64,000 bases of DNA. Origin: Larix kaempferi (lineage: Eukaryota; Streptophyta; Pinopsida; Pinales; Pinaceae). The notes beneath the pieces are model-generated. The model searched no databases, had not been told where the DNA came from, and worked only from the letters and a program-made list of their open reading frames with translations. The DNA is taken from contig BSBM01000762.1 in NCBI GenBank assembly GCA_027924585.1, positions 10,140,501 through 10,204,500 of the forward strand, read 5' to 3'. This document shows positions 32,125 to 44,510 of the stretch, piece after piece. Both the position numbers and the translations under genes were made by a program. The number at the start of each line of letters is the position of its first letter. Within the stretch, counting starts at the first letter, position 1.

Positions 32125-33060
32125 TGTAGGTCAAATATGCACTTCTCCGTCCGTGATCACCTTGAGCTGTCGATCACACAAAAGAAAAACTTGGATTGAA
32201 GAGCATGATGACCTCAGATGAGACCTTGACCTGATTCACCTCCTTGCAACCTGGAAAAACCCTAAAAAATACCATATTTTGACATGGGTGCTACTCTACT
32301 TCAATAAACTAGTGCATATGCTCTACTCCAGTGTATAATAGTAGTGCTCACCTCCTCATGGGTGCTACTCCTCTTCAATAGACTAGCACACAACATTTAA
32401 AAAGTGACAAACGCTAGTATTTAATGATGTAGTCACGCCCTAGGCACTACTCCACTGTGAAATAGTAGCGCACATATTAAAATATGATCAAAAAAATATT
32501 AATTTGATGAATGGGATTAGTTGCAGTTGGTTTCCCAACTTCCCTAAATTCTCCTTCAACCATCTCTCAACTTGAACTGCCTACCTTGTCCTATAAATAC
32601 AAGGACGATTGAAGAGAGGGGTTGAACATTTTTAGACATAGAGACATTCTGGATATGAGAGCCATTGAGAGACTCTTCTATGTGAGAAAATCGTATTGAA
32701 GGAGGTTATGCTGGAGGAATTCTGAAGTCAGAGAGAAGCAGGAGCCTAGGATCAGGTTGCATGAGCATGTTGCAAAGTCATGTATACTTTGTATCATTCA
32801 TATGTTTTTGACAATAAAAGGTTGAAGCATCTTTCTCGTCCCAAATCAAGTGCTTATTGGATTATGTATTTGTTTGGATCAATGTTGGTTAATGCTTGAT
32901 GTTTGAATTACTTGTCAATTCCATCATTATTATAATAGCCAAGATACGCTGAGAAAGGTCTTGGTTTTGCAAGTTTATCAAACGGGAGATTGGATTGAGG
33001 ATCGAGCGCAAGATTGGATAAAAGCTAGGATCAAACTTCATTCAAAAGGTATGTCCTCAA
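32125..33060 (+). repeat. 3' LTR of the Tat-like element (right end approximate)
   Basis: Begins TGTAGGTCAAATATGC after the purine tract. It contains a TATA box (TATAAATA, 32,592-32,599) with a plausible start about 30 bp downstream, and a poly(A) signal AATAAA (32,813-32,818), as expected for U3-R-U5. The matching 5' LTR is outside the window, so the right boundary cannot be fixed. Inside, gtgctactc motifs repeat at 32,284-32,470. Confidence 0.6.
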
Positions 33061-33127
33061 GACCTATAATCTATTTCCATTCATAAACATATCTGTAATG
33101 CGATTAGTATGCTTACCTGTCACCCCC

Positions 33128-34788
33128 TTAAGTTGATAATGTCCATTTCCTCATTATAGGGTAGTATTTCCCGCCAACAATGAGGTAGTGTTCTTGTGCA
33201 TTGAAAAATGCCGAAGGTAGATCCTTCTGCATTTCACACATGAGACGAGAAATTTTTGTCCAATACTTTATATCTTCTTTATGGATTTCTTTAGATGACA
33301 ACCATATACAAGTGATGCAAACCAATCACGAGATTTAACAAAAATAAACATTATATTACATAACAATTAGCTAAACAAATGTCAAATATAAGTTCTAGAA
33401 TGAATTAAACAAACACTTTATTCATGAAAAATATCACTACTTACCTCATGTATTTTCCAAGATTATATATAACCTGTTTGACATTGTTTTTGAATTTGTC
33501 CAGGAGAGATAGAGGTAGAACATACTGTAACAATATAAAAACCATTTCATTTTTTTTACAAAAAGTAGACAAAAAAATACCAACAATATGCACTAGAATA
33601 AAAAAAATAGCAATATACATACCATAATAATTAGCTTGATGAAGATATGCCAATCATGCATTTTCACCCCCGCAAAATCACCTTTCTTTGTTATGATATT
33701 CTTTATGTTCGAACAAAATCCGATGGGATTATTTTTTTGCATGACTTCTTTTACAACATTACGTTGTTGCTCTTCTAAAAACAATGGAAGTGAGTATATA
33801 TTAATTTTTTCTATGTTGCTATGGAATTGAATGACGTCTTTCGTTGCATGGTTGGCTTCTTGAATGTCATTGCAAATTTTGACATTTTTTTTTTGTCATT
33901 CCTTCCATCCAATATTTTCCATAATGTTTTGGCCACATTCTTTCTGATATGCATTGTATCAAACATATGAGCAATTTGTAGGTTCTCATAGTAGGGAAAC
34001 CTACTGAACTGTTTAGGATAACTTTTCATTCCTCGTGGAATCCCATTAATGCCTTCATGATCACGACGACCATCATGAATCATAATTTATAAATAAATTA
34101 CATAAATTAATCTCTATTACAGTAAACAACACATAATAAAAAATAAAAAAACATTTCATATACGATGATAGATAGACAATTTGATCCATACGTACCTTGA
34201 CGATTTCTATTATATTACAACTTCCATAAGTGAGGTGTCATTCTCTACGGTTTTAATTCAGTCTCTTGCTTCCCATTGAATATATCTTTTTTAGTAGTTC
34301 ATTACCTATGATTCTTAGAGAGGAAGTTCCTAAATCATGAAACACCTCCTTTCCTAAACTTTTTGAATGATGAGATTTGATTTTAGGACCAAGAATTGGA
34401 CATGCAAATTTTCGCTTTGTTTGAAGACTGACATAAAGAGATGGATTAACTATGTCAATTATAATTTGATAAAATAAATTGATTATTTACAAAAACATGT
34501 GTGCATAATATATCAACTAGTTCATAAAATTAAATACAATTAAAGTGGAACTTATAATTACAAACCACAAAAATGGGTTAACCTTGGGGCATCGTGTACT
34601 GTCCATACAAGCATTGCATGGAATTGAAATTTCCTTTGTTGTATTGGTCTAGATACATCATACATAGTGATGCCATTCCATAGCTTTAGTAGCTCGTCAA
34701 TAAGAGGTTTGATATATACATTCATACCTTTAACGTGGTACTTACCTGATTTATTTGAACATATAAAATATATAATTATTACAACCAT
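33128..34788 (-). pseudogene. CACTA-type TNP2-like transposase, decayed
   Basis: Read from 34,788 downwards, fragments follow the order of the plant Transposase_21/TNP2 domain. VYIKPLIDELLKLWNGITMYD and AMLVWTVHDAP (34,740-34,560) come first. CPILGPK with HHSKSLGK (34,430-34,340) follows, where relatives have the CP.CG and H..SKK..Y motifs. Next are FSRFPYYENLQIAHMFDTMHIRKNVAKTLWKILDG (34,000-33,890), GFCSNI plus KMHDWHIF (33,750-33,650), LPLSLLDKFKN (33,530-33,490) and the downstream MCEMQKDLPSAFF block (33,270-33,200). The pieces lie in different frames with AT-rich spacers, either introns or indels. It would cut and move a CACTA transposon; it is non-functional. Confidence 0.82.
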
Positions 34789-35013
34789 TTAGATATATAA
34801 ATAATACACAAGAGAAAAATAAAATATATATATATGACATTATGCAACAAAATACGAAAAATGAGATGCCAATACATTAAAAAAAATTGTTGTAGACACA
34901 TACTTGGAATAATCATTACCAACTATTAGAGCAATATTATACCTTAGTACCTTAATCATTAATTAATTGATGATTATTATGTGCTAAACTAGTTAATAAT
35001 CACATGCCTATGT
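34789..35013. other. AT-rich spacer
   Basis: No gene, repeat unit or signal recognised. Confidence 0.4.
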
Positions 35014-35699
35014 TGTTAGGAAGTTGTTAGAAGTTGGTTAGAAGTTCTTGGGGCAAGTGTGAACATATCCACCATTGCATGGGCCAAAGGGTGGTCAAAT
35101 ATAGGTGTTGGGCTCTCTAATTATGACCACCACATGCATTTATTACCACTTACATTCTTAAGGAGCCCTCCATTCCCTTTTTTATGGATACAGGTTTGAC
35201 CAAGGGTGCACATGCATTGAACCTAGTCTGTTGCCCCTCTTTTGGCAATTTTGGCCTACCCTAGCCTACCTAACATCAACCCAACCACCTCCTCCACATG
35301 TGTGAACCTAATTTTGGTCCCCCATGCTCACCCAATGTTCACATGCACAATTAGGACATGTTTGGGATAATTTGAGAACCATTTGGTCAACCTAAGGGGG
35401 ATTGTGATTCAATCTAAGCTAGCCAAGTTTGGACACTCCAAGTGCATCCTATTTCTTCCTATTGTTATATAATGATGATACAAACTCATTATTGGGTTGG
35501 ACTGTTAATAGAATCTGATATTTGATCATTTATGTTTTCTGTTTTTTGAACATTTGTTCGGATATTTGATCATTTTGACCTAGTTTTTGAGCATTTGTTT
35601 TTCCATAAATATATATGCACTTGTTTATTGCATAATAAGTTAAATATTTCAATTGTGAGGTCTATAGTAGTTATATCCTACTGTTATAGATATTTTACA
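35014..35699 (+). repeat. copia-type LTR of another family
   Basis: TGTTAGGAAG to GATATTTTACA, about 686 bp, followed at once by a copia primer-binding site. A TATA-like stretch lies near 35,604. The left boundary is a guess from the TG start. No second LTR of this family is seen in the window. Confidence 0.6.
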
Positions 35700-35711
35700 T
35701 GGTATCAGAGC
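35700..35711 (+). promoter_or_regulatory. primer-binding site of the 35.7-kb copia LTR
   Basis: TGGTATCAGAGC immediately after the LTR. About 240 bp of leader follow before other DNA begins. Confidence 0.8.
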
Positions 35712-35955
35712 TCTTAGAGCTATTATTCAAACCAATAGACTGTTTTAGTGGTGTGTCAGAAGCAATGGAGAAACCATAGAAGTCCTTGAAACCATTGCAT
35801 TGAATGCATTGGAGAAATCCATTGGAGTATATACAGGGTGTGATTCTCTCCTGAATGCAACCACTATCAAGAAGGTTTTGAATCTATTAGTGTAGATCCC
35901 CTCCTAGGTGTTGAGAGTTTTATTGTAGGTATTAAGGTGCACCATTGTCACCAAG

Positions 35956-36240
35956 CACTAGTAAAAAATGAGAGATAAGTGACTAGGTGACTAAAAAAGT
36001 TAGTCGCCATAGTTTTTCAGGGGATAAATGACAAAAAATGAGCAATTTTAAGTGAGCCAATTATAAATGACTAAAATAAACGACTAATTTAGCCATGGGA
36101 TAAAATATATGACTAGATTACAAGTGACTAAAATAAAAAATGACTAACATAAATGACTAATTTAGTCACAAGAATACAAATATGACTAGCTAACAATGAA
36201 TTAGACGTTTATGTTAGTCATTTTTAGTTGTGTCACCCTA
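35956..36240 (+). mobile_element. CACTA-like terminus with GACTAA subterminal repeats
   Basis: Starts CACTAGTAAAAAATG, the form of a CACTA terminal inverted repeat. Within 280 bp, GACTAA/GACTAG occurs about nine times and its complement TTAGTC about three times, typical of transposase-binding subterminal repeats. The partner terminus was not found. The end faces right, so it need not belong to the transposase at 33-34.8 kb. Confidence 0.45.
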
Positions 36241-36310
36241 ACAATGGAAAATTACAATTTTGACAATGAATTTGTCAAAATTCATGATTTAGAGACCCGA
36301 GTGACGTTAA

Positions 36311-36570
36311 TTGTGTCACTCAGAAATGAAAATATGCAATTTTGAAAATGAATTGGAAATGATCTCTGAATCCATCTTGCAGTGTTTAGTAAATCATAAC
36401 ACTATAGATGGATTCATGAGAGACCCCCTATGTCACTACTCTTGTGCTAGTTTAGGGGACTTGAAAAAAGGCAAGGATGTCCATTATTATATTATTAGAG
36501 GCAAATTTGAGTAGGATGAATATGTGGTTAATGCGCTTTGATACATGTGCTAAACGACATGGGAGTATGG
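36311..36570 (+). pseudogene. PPR pseudogene, piece 1
   Basis: SCASLGDLKKGKDVHYYIIRGKFE, then a stop and EYVVNAL, match the canonical PLS-class PPR sequence (ACASLG.L..GK.VH..IIR.GF..D..V.NAL). PPR proteins bind organelle RNA, and this subclass usually guides C-to-U editing. The frame breaks after GFE and again after NAL. This piece should precede the one at 37.73 kb; about 1.2 kb of unrelated DNA lies between. Confidence 0.8.
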
Positions 36571-37730
36571 ATCAATGATTCTTACAATTGGTGATTCTCT
36601 CTATTTATCTAGTGACATGAAATTATACACATCACCTTACAAGATGTGAAAACTTATATATTCTTTACATTCATTGCTCCTATTTCCCATTTGTTGTGGG
36701 CTAAAATAGAAAAACTAGTGAGTTTATTGTGACTATCACTGAAGTTTCTCATGAGTAGGAAAAAGGGGTAAGGCCCATGAACGACGGATCTTGCACCCAC
36801 CACCATCTCTTCTTATTCTTTAAAGACCGGGAACCAAGGAATTTCACAAAATCAATCCAAGATATATCCTCTTGGCTTCCTAGAACAAATTGGGGGAAAT
36901 TTTGGCATTGTAAAGACAGTGGCACATTAGATATATTCAATACTAACTACCACAGTGGGTCTTATTTAATAATAAAAAACATAGTTGACTTGCGATCACT
37001 GATTTTCAGAGACAAGGATAGTGAGTTTTTCTTCTTTCTCGATCAATCGAGGGGTTTTTGTGCATGAAAGTACTAAAATGCATCTTAGAAAGTTGTTAGA
37101 ACCATGAGGGTAGGGGGATTTGTCAAGAAATCATCTTCGTTCTTCAATTTCGCCATCTAAAAGGGAATTTAAGTACATTTTTTGTCAATGGTTATGCAAT
37201 TTTAGATTTAATTTACCCCAAGGTAATTTGAATTTCTTCATTCCTCAATTTCCCCATCTAAAAGGGTATTTAAGTACATTTGTGGTCAATGGTTATGCAA
37301 TGTTATAGTTAATTTACTCCAAGGTAATTTGAAGTATTTTATTGCTCAGTTATGAATCTCTTATTGAATGAATTTCATATCTAGGTTTGCTTGAAAAGTC
37401 ATCAAATGAAAGGAAAAGTGTCGGATCAATGACTGATCGGAGGATCTGGTAGTGCAATGACTGATAACCTCAAAGGAAACTAGCTCTTCCTTCAAAACCC
37501 AATTTCGAACTAAGGTAGCAGTCACTAAGCCAAGGAAATAAGGACCTCCTTATAATAGTAAGGAACCCTACCCCACAAGAGGAAATTCAGTATTGTGATC
37601 ATTCTAAGGTCAGACCCTCCATCGTTTTACTACAGCAGCAGAAGCACACCCTTACTCACCAGATGAAAGCTACGACATGCATTTTGAAAACCTGTGTTTT
37701 TGGTAAACATTCGCTCGGGATCAAAAGTAG
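36571..37730. other. sequence separating PPR pieces 1 and 2
   Basis: No transposon signature recognised. It contains a tandem duplication at 37,140-37,335: two copies of about 93 bp containing ccatctaaaaggg, gtcaatggttatgcaat and ccaaggtaatttgaa. It was probably inserted into the PPR gene, but no target duplication could be identified. Confidence 0.45.
37140..37335. repeat. two-copy tandem repeat, about 102-bp spacing
   Basis: Copies at about 37,140-37,233 and 37,242-37,334 match closely apart from scattered substitutions. Confidence 0.85.
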
Positions 37731-37732
37731 AA

Positions 37733-38254
37733 AGTAGGTGGAAACATCCTTTGATGTGTTTGACAAAATTCCAAAAAAAATTGTTTTGTGGAATGCAATA
37801 ATTTCAGGGTATGCATGGATTGGCAGTGTTTAGGTAGATGCAAGTGGTGAGCTTAATGCCCAATACTTTCATGATCACCAACATTCTCCCTACCTATGCA
37901 CACTTAGTGTCTCTACAACAAGGTAAGTAAATCCATGGTTATGTTATTAAAAGTGGGTTTGAGTCTAGTGCATATGTTGTGAGCTATTTGTTGAATATGT
38001 ATGCAAAACATGGGGTTGTAGAGGATTATTTCCAAGTATTTGATGAAATGCCGTTGATATATTTGGTTATGTGGAATGCGATAATTCAAGGATATGCATA
38101 GAATGGGAAGTCAGAGGAAACATTGGAACTTGTTGAGAAAATAAAGCAGTCATGTATGAAGCCAATTTTTTCTATTTTTCATTATTGTTTTCTCAGCATA
38201 TGCTCAATTGGCATGTTTATAAAAGGGAAAAGAGATAAATGATAAATTGATTAT
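37733..38254 (+). pseudogene. PPR pseudogene, piece 2
   Basis: Three consecutive PPR motifs are readable with frame changes: SFDVFDKIPKKIVLWNAIISGYAW; then IHGYVIKSGFES..YVVSYLLNMYAKHG with YFQVFDEMP; then WNAIIQGYA, NGKSEETLELVEKI, ending GKEINDKLI at the E4 insertion. Several stops and single-base indels are present (for example an extra A just before GAG of GKEI). The reading continues in piece 3 after one copy of attat is removed. Confidence 0.88.
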
Positions 38255-38944
38255 TGTTGATGTATATGTAACTTCGAAATGTATTTCACATAAATGTATA
38301 TTGTATTCCTATAGAGATTTTATTATTACTCTATACATAAGTGGTTGTATTCCTATAGAGATGTTATTATTCCTCTATACGGAAGTGTCGTCATTTATAT
38401 TGTAAGTGTCGTAACTTATAATTGATGGGTTATTAGACCACCTTGTTGGGGTCGGCCCTGTATAATTCATGTGGGTTGAAGGGTTATTAGACCACCATAG
38501 TGGGGTTCAGCCATGTGGGTGAAAGGGTTATTAGACAACCATATTGGGTGTCGGCCTAGTCAGCATTGTGTTATGTGGTTAAGTTAAGGCCGACCTAGTA
38601 AAGGTTATTAGGCAAGTCAAGTCTAGTATAAATAGAGATCGGGAGATCTCTATTTCATCATTCTATTCACTCACTCACACTTTGGAGAGTGGTGCACTTG
38701 TGGAGGAGGAGGCTCTACTACTAGGAGAAGACTATCTCTTGTATTCTGGTTGTAGCATTGCTCTATCTATCTCTGAGGAAGTTATTAGGGTTTTTCACCT
38801 TTATGGTTTTCCCCAAGTAAACTATGTGTCTCTTGTGTGCTTGCATTATTGTGTCCATGATTAATATGCTGTAGATATGTTGTACATGCTTTTCTCTCAG
38901 TTAAGATCCTAGATCAGATTGAAGTAAATTCTGAAAATTTAACA
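38255..38944 (+). repeat. 5' LTR of copia E4
   Basis: 690 bp, TGTTGATG to TTTAACA. It contains a short internal duplication (ttgtattcctatagagat, twice) and three U3 blocks with GGGTTATTAGAC. The TATA box is at 38,627. Confidence 0.93.
38627..38655 (+). promoter_or_regulatory. E4 LTR TATA box with 11-bp inverted repeat
   Basis: AAATAGAGATC-ggga-GATCTCTATTT is the longest version of the family inverted repeat. The E4 3' LTR (55,726-55,751) has ATT in place of ATC, so its perfect pairing is 10 bp. Confidence 0.75.
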
Positions 38945-38956
38945 TGGTATCAGAGC
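38945..38956 (+). promoter_or_regulatory. E4 primer-binding site
   Basis: TGGTATCAGAGC directly after the 5' LTR. Confidence 0.9.
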
Positions 38957-39757
38957 TAGCCTGAAAGAAGGTATGATATGGCATGTATGACACTTGTTGC
39001 ACTTACGATGCTAGGGCTTGATATAGAAAAAACCAGTCATTGTATAACTTTCTCTATAAATCCAGTTTGGAGAAGTTTTCAGATCTAAACCTTTTACAGG
39101 TCGAAGATCCGATCCCCATGTACCTTGTGTCCAAAGGACAACCTCTAATTCGTTGTACTTTATGATTTCTGATCTATACAATATAGGGTTTCTTCCTCTT
39201 CCAGATCTGAGTCAAAAAAAGGTGACCTTGGAAAAAAGGTCATAACTTCGACTAGGAATCTCTGAATGAAATTTCGTAAATAGTGACAGGTAGCACACAG
39301 ACTGTACTATCTCGGGACACGTTTTCAGAGGCCGAAGTGGAACCAGTGACACGTGGCATTCTGTACAAGTTCACTCTCCTATTTTATCCCATAAATAGGT
39401 CATGTTACGACACTTGGCATAACTCTCTCTCAGAGAATCCAATTGAGGTCATACCTATCGGGATGGAAAGACGAAAGTTTGGGCTATCGCAAGAAAACAT
39501 TTCAGACCCTGTGGATCAAAAGGCTCGGAGTTACACTAGAAACAATCAGGTACATATTTCTATCATAACAGAATTATTTTTGAGCACCTTCATTCATGGC
39601 TTCTGGAATTTAGGGTTTTGGAGAAAGTTGGAATTTTTGTAATCGAAGACTATGGCTGAATGATACTCATCAAAATCAAAATTTAGAGACCAAGATCATA
39701 ATTTTTGGTTGGGAATAAGGGTGGGCTTCATCAAACCCCAGTTCAGGGTCATGTCTA

Positions 39758-40114
39758 GTGAATCCGGAAGTTTCAAAGGCAAAATTGAGGAGTGAAACTT
39801 TGCAATTTTCAAATTCTAAATATACCAGTTTGATCAGCTCATCAAGGTGCATATTTTTATCCTTTCGGAAGTTTGAAATTCAAAGTTTGAATTTTTTGGG
39901 GTTTCTCTGGCAAACCCTAATACAACTCCAGATCCAGTTCCTGCAAATCAAGTGGATTGGTTTAATCCTAGAAGAGGATGGATTGGTCACCTGCATAAGT
40001 GAAGAAGTTCCTGTTTCAGAGGGAGATGAGGCTAAGGACTTACATAAGAAGATTACAAGCAATCTCGACAGGTATGACTCATCCAGGTATGTCTCGAGAT
40101 TTGTTCATGATTAA
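39758..40114 (+). pseudogene. E4 gag N-terminal stub
   Basis: A 118-codon frame whose second half (GLILEEDGLVTCISEEVPVSEGDEAKDLHKK) resembles the start of copia gag. It is conserved with E3 (21.5-21.8 kb) and E5, after which all copies lose gag. The ATG at 39,758 is not necessarily the original start. Confidence 0.5.
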
Positions 40115-41690
40115 GTTTATGATATGTTTGTCTTCATGTTATTATGGTTAGAACAATCTTGATTTTAGACTTGTCGTATCACCTTAACAAAATTATGAAT
40201 GCATGCATTAGGGTGTTGACACTTATGATTGTACTAATGCATTATGGTGTTGTATGAGGTTTATGTTGTCTGCTAACATGAAAGGTACACCAAGAAAGAC
40301 AAATCATGTTCTAGTTCAAGAACATATGATCATGATGACATGAAGACAAAGATTCATCCATTGTCATGGATCACTTAGAAAATATACTTATGAGGTATGT
40401 ATAACTTGGTTCTACAATGGATAACTTATGAGACATCCAGGTTACTAGCACAAGTCATTGAAGAGAACCAAAAGACATTATGTGGGTATGTTAGACATAA
40501 CTAGCTAGCATGCTAATCTAGGTATGTTTCTACTATATCAAGCTAGAATCCTACCTTGTGTTAGGATTTTATACTGTTGTGTTGTTGATAGTGATTATTC
40601 ATGAAGTCATAGGTTTGAATAGTCAGGGTTGTATGCATATTATGTTTCTTACCATAATTGATGATATGACTAACTAGAAGAATCATGAAGGCATAGGTTT
40701 GAATAATCATGTGTTTTATGCATATTATATCTCTTATCTTGATTGATGATTTAACTAACGAGAAGAGTCCTATGTTCAAATAAGAATACGTATGAGTAAA
40801 AGAAGACTTCCCTGAAACCTTGAATACTAATGTTTATTATCTGTGTTTGAAATGATCCTGACTATACATGCTTGAGATTACTTTGTTTTGATAATATTAA
40901 GATTATACTAATGAATTTGTTATTATCTATGAGACCTAGAGGATAACACAATGATGATACTAACAAGCATGCATAGGGATAGATAATGAATATAAGTTCA
41001 AGGACAGGTAATCCAGGAAGCAAAGATCAAGAGGGAGCACACTCCAGTAGTTTCTGCAAGGATGCAGATATTCAGAGGGAGTTGACCACTTCTCACAATC
41101 CACATTAGAATGGAGTTGTAGAGAAGAAGCAAAGACTGAGATGGAGTCAACCCAACAATCAAACAAAGATAAGTATTTGAATTGTCATTTCTTACATAGT
41201 TGTTTGTTTAAATAATCTTACTCAATAATGTATATAGTGATGTTCCTACAATTATGTTGTGTATTATGCATATTAGAATAGTTGCATTGATGAACAATAT
41301 ACTATTAATATACATGGGTAAGTGGCCTATGGCACTGTACAACATTCCATTGCTACTTATCTAGAATGAAACCTCTTTGCTGACATGTTGGGAGTTGTGC
41401 ACACTCTTAACAATGTTCTGGTAGAGATTGGAAGGCATCTAGAAAGTTACGGGATATGGATAAATGTTGTATTGAAGCATTGGCTAAAGATAATTGCATG
41501 ACTGTATGAAATATTTCTTTATGTGTAAGAATTTGTTCTGAAAACTATGAGATGTTTTCTAATCATGTAATTTAATTTGGTGTGTAGGAAAGATCATATA
41601 CCATCACCTACAAAGGAAGGACTACAACATTTGTTCAGCAACAAAGTTATCTGTTGAAAATATTGAAGACATTGAAGTTCCCAGGATCTA
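40115..41690 (+). other. E4 non-coding segment between gag and RT stubs
   Basis: Collinear with 21.84-23.59 kb of E3, including donor-like GGTATG sites, the degenerate gactaactagaagaatcatg repeat (about 40,600-40,780) and the ggagcacactccagtag block. No coding sequence is supported. Confidence 0.6.
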
Positions 41691-42832
41691 GGAAGAATGC
41701 CATGATCGAGGAGTATCAGTCGATCATGAAGATGTTTGGGATGCAGTCCCAAAGGGTAGTCTGTAGTGACTTCCAAGAGGATCTACAAGATCAAGCATGT
41801 TGCAGGTGGTAGCATAGAGACTTTTGCTCTTGTAGCAAGATACACTTCCATTAGATCCGTACTTGCTCTGGCTGTAGTGATCAAGTGGAAGATACACCAG
41901 ATGGATTTCAAGACAGCCTTCTTGAATGGTGTAGTTGAAGAAGAAGTGTATGTGGAGAAGCCACTTGGTTCAGAGACACATGACAGGGAGTCATATATGT
42001 GCAGACCTTGGTATGGTAGACCGCTTTCTATCCAATTTGGGCTTTACCAAGAGTAAAGCGGATTCCAACCTTTACTACAAGGTTGAGGAAGGAAATCCAG
42101 CGATACTACTTTTGTATGTGGATGACCTGTTTGTTACAGGTGAGGATAGATTGATTGCCGACACGCAGCGGAAGCTTGCTACCGAGTTAGAGATGAAGAA
42201 CTTGGGTATGATGCACTACTTTCTTGGTATGGAGGTGTGGCAAAGTGCATATGGAATATTCCTTGGACAAGGGAAGTATGCAGTACAGATCCTGAAGAGG
42301 TTCGGGATGATGGACTACGAGGCTATGGGATCGAACCTGAAGCTTATGTGTGAAGCTTCATCTGAACCATGTATCATCAAATGATTGGGTCCTTTATGTA
42401 CCTGATGAACACGAGACCAGATATTTGCTTTGTAGTGAACACATTGAGCTAGTTCCTGACAGATCCGAGGAGTGTTCAGTTGGTTGCTATAAAGCATATT
42501 CTGAGGTACCTGAAGGGTACATTTGATTATGGGCTCAAATATGATGCGAATCAAAAGTTTAACTTGTAGGGTTATGTTGATTCAGATTGGGCAGGCAGTG
42601 TTGCAGATAGGAAGAGCACTTCTAGGTGCTGCCTCAGTATGGGATCAGGTGTGATCTCTTGGTTTAGCAGGAAGCAGTCCTGCGTAGCACTGAGTACAGC
42701 CAAAGCAGAGTATGTTGCGATGGATGAGTAGGTTGCAGATTTATTGACCAAGTTGTTGGCCAGAGTGTAGTTTGAGTACTTTAGAGAGAGGCTTGGTTCA
42801 CTTCAGATCGAGGTCCATTCCAAAGGGAAGTG
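41690..42832 (+). pseudogene. Copia E4 RT and RNase H, broken
   Basis: RT pieces: AMIEEYQSIMK, TSKRIYKIKHVAGGSIE (joined to TFALVARYTS by deletion), MDFKTAFLNGVVEEEVYVE, a frameshift, then a block with intact LLLYVDDLFVTGEDR. MHYFLGMEVW is in frame here, unlike E3 and E5. RNase H follows with stops and a deletion that joins AEYVA straight to MDE.VADLL. E4 is thus a separate degradation product of the same ancestor. Confidence 0.88.
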
Positions 42833-42889
42833 ATGAGTCCGGAAGATGCAGATGCACATGAGCTTTTCTGACATGGTTGATGTGTTCAA

Positions 42890-43095
42890 CCATGGTCATG
42901 ATGTCATTGCTGAGCCATTCTCACATGGTGGTATATCTGTTCTCCCATGGTGGTAGATGTGTTCTCCCATGGTGTAGATGTAAGGGCTGAAGCCATTTTT
43001 CACATGGAGGTAGATGTGTTCTCCCATGGTGAAAAAGTAAGGGCTAGAGCCTTCCCCAAATGGTGGTAGATGTGTTCTCCCATGTCGGTGGTGTA
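42890..43095 (+). repeat. E4-specific repeat, tctcccatggtggtagatgtg units
   Basis: Five imperfect units share tgttctcccatggtg and gtagatgtg. Not seen in E2, E3 or E5, so it arose in the E4 lineage. Confidence 0.82.
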
Positions 43096-43139
43096 AGTAC
43101 TGGATGATGTGCATATGGGCTGTGCTTCATGGACGATGA

Positions 43140-43690
43140 GATGATCTTAAGAAGACAATGCTATGATGAGCATGAGGATCATGGATGATGCTCTAGTTAC
43201 TGCTCTATATGTATATGTACACATCGTGTTGGATGCTGGATATGATTAGTTGGATCATTTATATGTATATGTATATGTACGCATCATGTTTGATGCTGGA
43301 TATGATCAGTTGGATCATTTGTATGTATTTTGCATATGCATCATGTTGGATGCTTGGACCATGTATCTATATATGTATCAGGTGGATACATTGTATGATC
43401 AGGTAGATCATGTATGTTGATATGTATCAGGTATGATTAGGTGGATCATGTATTTGTATTTGTATCAGGTGGATACATTATATGATCAGGTGGATCATGT
43501 ATGATGATATGTATCAGGTAGATACTTGGTATGCATCAGGTAGATGCAGTGTATGATCAGGATGATCATAGATGACGAGCTTCAGGATGTTTCTCCAGAT
43601 GACATGCAGCAGGATGTTGCAGTGATGATGATCAGTATGGTGTATGATGAGTATCAGGATGATACTCTGTGGTTGTGGACAAGTTGTGCA
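43140..43690 (+). repeat. E4 3' untranslated hairpin array, class 1
   Basis: Same AGGNN-loop hairpins as E2 and E3, including TGTATC-aggtg-GATACA, TGATC-aggta-GATCA, ATGATT-aggtg-GATCAT (a T-G pair) and GAGTATC-aggat-GATACTC. Confidence 0.85.
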
Positions 43691-43734
43691 AAGGAAATCC
43701 TAGATTTGTTCTAGGTCACGTCCAGTATGAAAAA

Positions 43735-44250
43735 GGACTGGCACTCTGTATCACATGTAAGACCTGGGAGATCGGATAGGTTGGGCTGTGTGCCCGTAAT
43801 AAGTCCTGGGATGCTCTTTCAAGGGTTTGTGATAGTGGGCCACATGTAAGACCTGGGAGATCCGATAGGTTGGGCTGTGTGCCCGTAATAAGTCCTGGGA
43901 TGCTCTTTTGAGGGTTTGTGGTGGGATGCTACATGTAAGACCTAGGAGATCCGATAGGTTGGGCTGTGTGCCGATAATGAATCCTGGGATGCTCTTTCGA
44001 GGGTTTGTAGAAGAGGTCACATGTAATCAATCCTAGAGATCTTGTTGGTCGTGCTTAGGCACATAAATGTTCCTAGGATTCTCTTTAGAGTTCTTGTCGG
44101 TCATGCTATGCACATAAACATTCCTGGGACACTCTTTTAAGGTTTTGTGACAATCGCATGTAATAAGTCCTGGAGATCTGGATAGGATGAAAAAGTACTT
44201 GGATGCTCTTTAGGGTTCTTTCTAGTCAAGAGACTCATTTAAGGTTTTGT
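43735..44250 (+). repeat. E4 3' untranslated repeat array, class 2
   Basis: Units of about 100-120 bp contain acatgtaagacctgggagat, ccgataggttgggctgtgtg and ctggatgctcttt-type sequence, three good copies and more diverged ones. Confidence 0.82.
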
Positions 44251-44510
44251 GACGCACGTAATAAGTCCTGAGGATTCCACAGTATGGCCAGTGATGATGA
44301 AGACCTGTAGGTGGTGGGCCTACATCCAGTATGAAAAAGGATTGGCTCTGTAGAACTTCCTATGACGAATAGATTCAGAGATTGATTGAGATAGCAGCAG
44401 CAGTGACGATGATGATGACTTGATGATGATTATCTAGTGACGATGATCCAGAGAAGATGACTTGTGCTAGAAGACCTAGGTCGAGAAATACCTTCCTAGT
44501 TAAGAGGGAG

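Larger units (their letters stand above)
4814..33060 (+). mobile_element. Ty3/gypsy element, Tat-like, interrupted by a 16.6-kb insertion
   Basis: The order is gag, protease, RT, RNase H, integrase, a second RNase H as its own ORF, an antisense spliced gene, a tandem-repeat region, a polypurine tract and an LTR. A second RNase H, extra antisense ORFs and 3' tandem repeats are known traits of plant Tat-lineage gypsy elements. The 5' end is outside the window because E2 lies in gag. The LARD element interrupts it at 13,785-30,344. The right LTR end near 33.06 kb is approximate. Confidence 0.72.

Noticed and set aside
33593-33784. Possible membrane peptide (VCILLFFLF end) on the minus strand
   Set aside because: The sequence is part of the decayed TNP2 transposase; the hydrophobic tail is out-of-frame AT-rich DNA.
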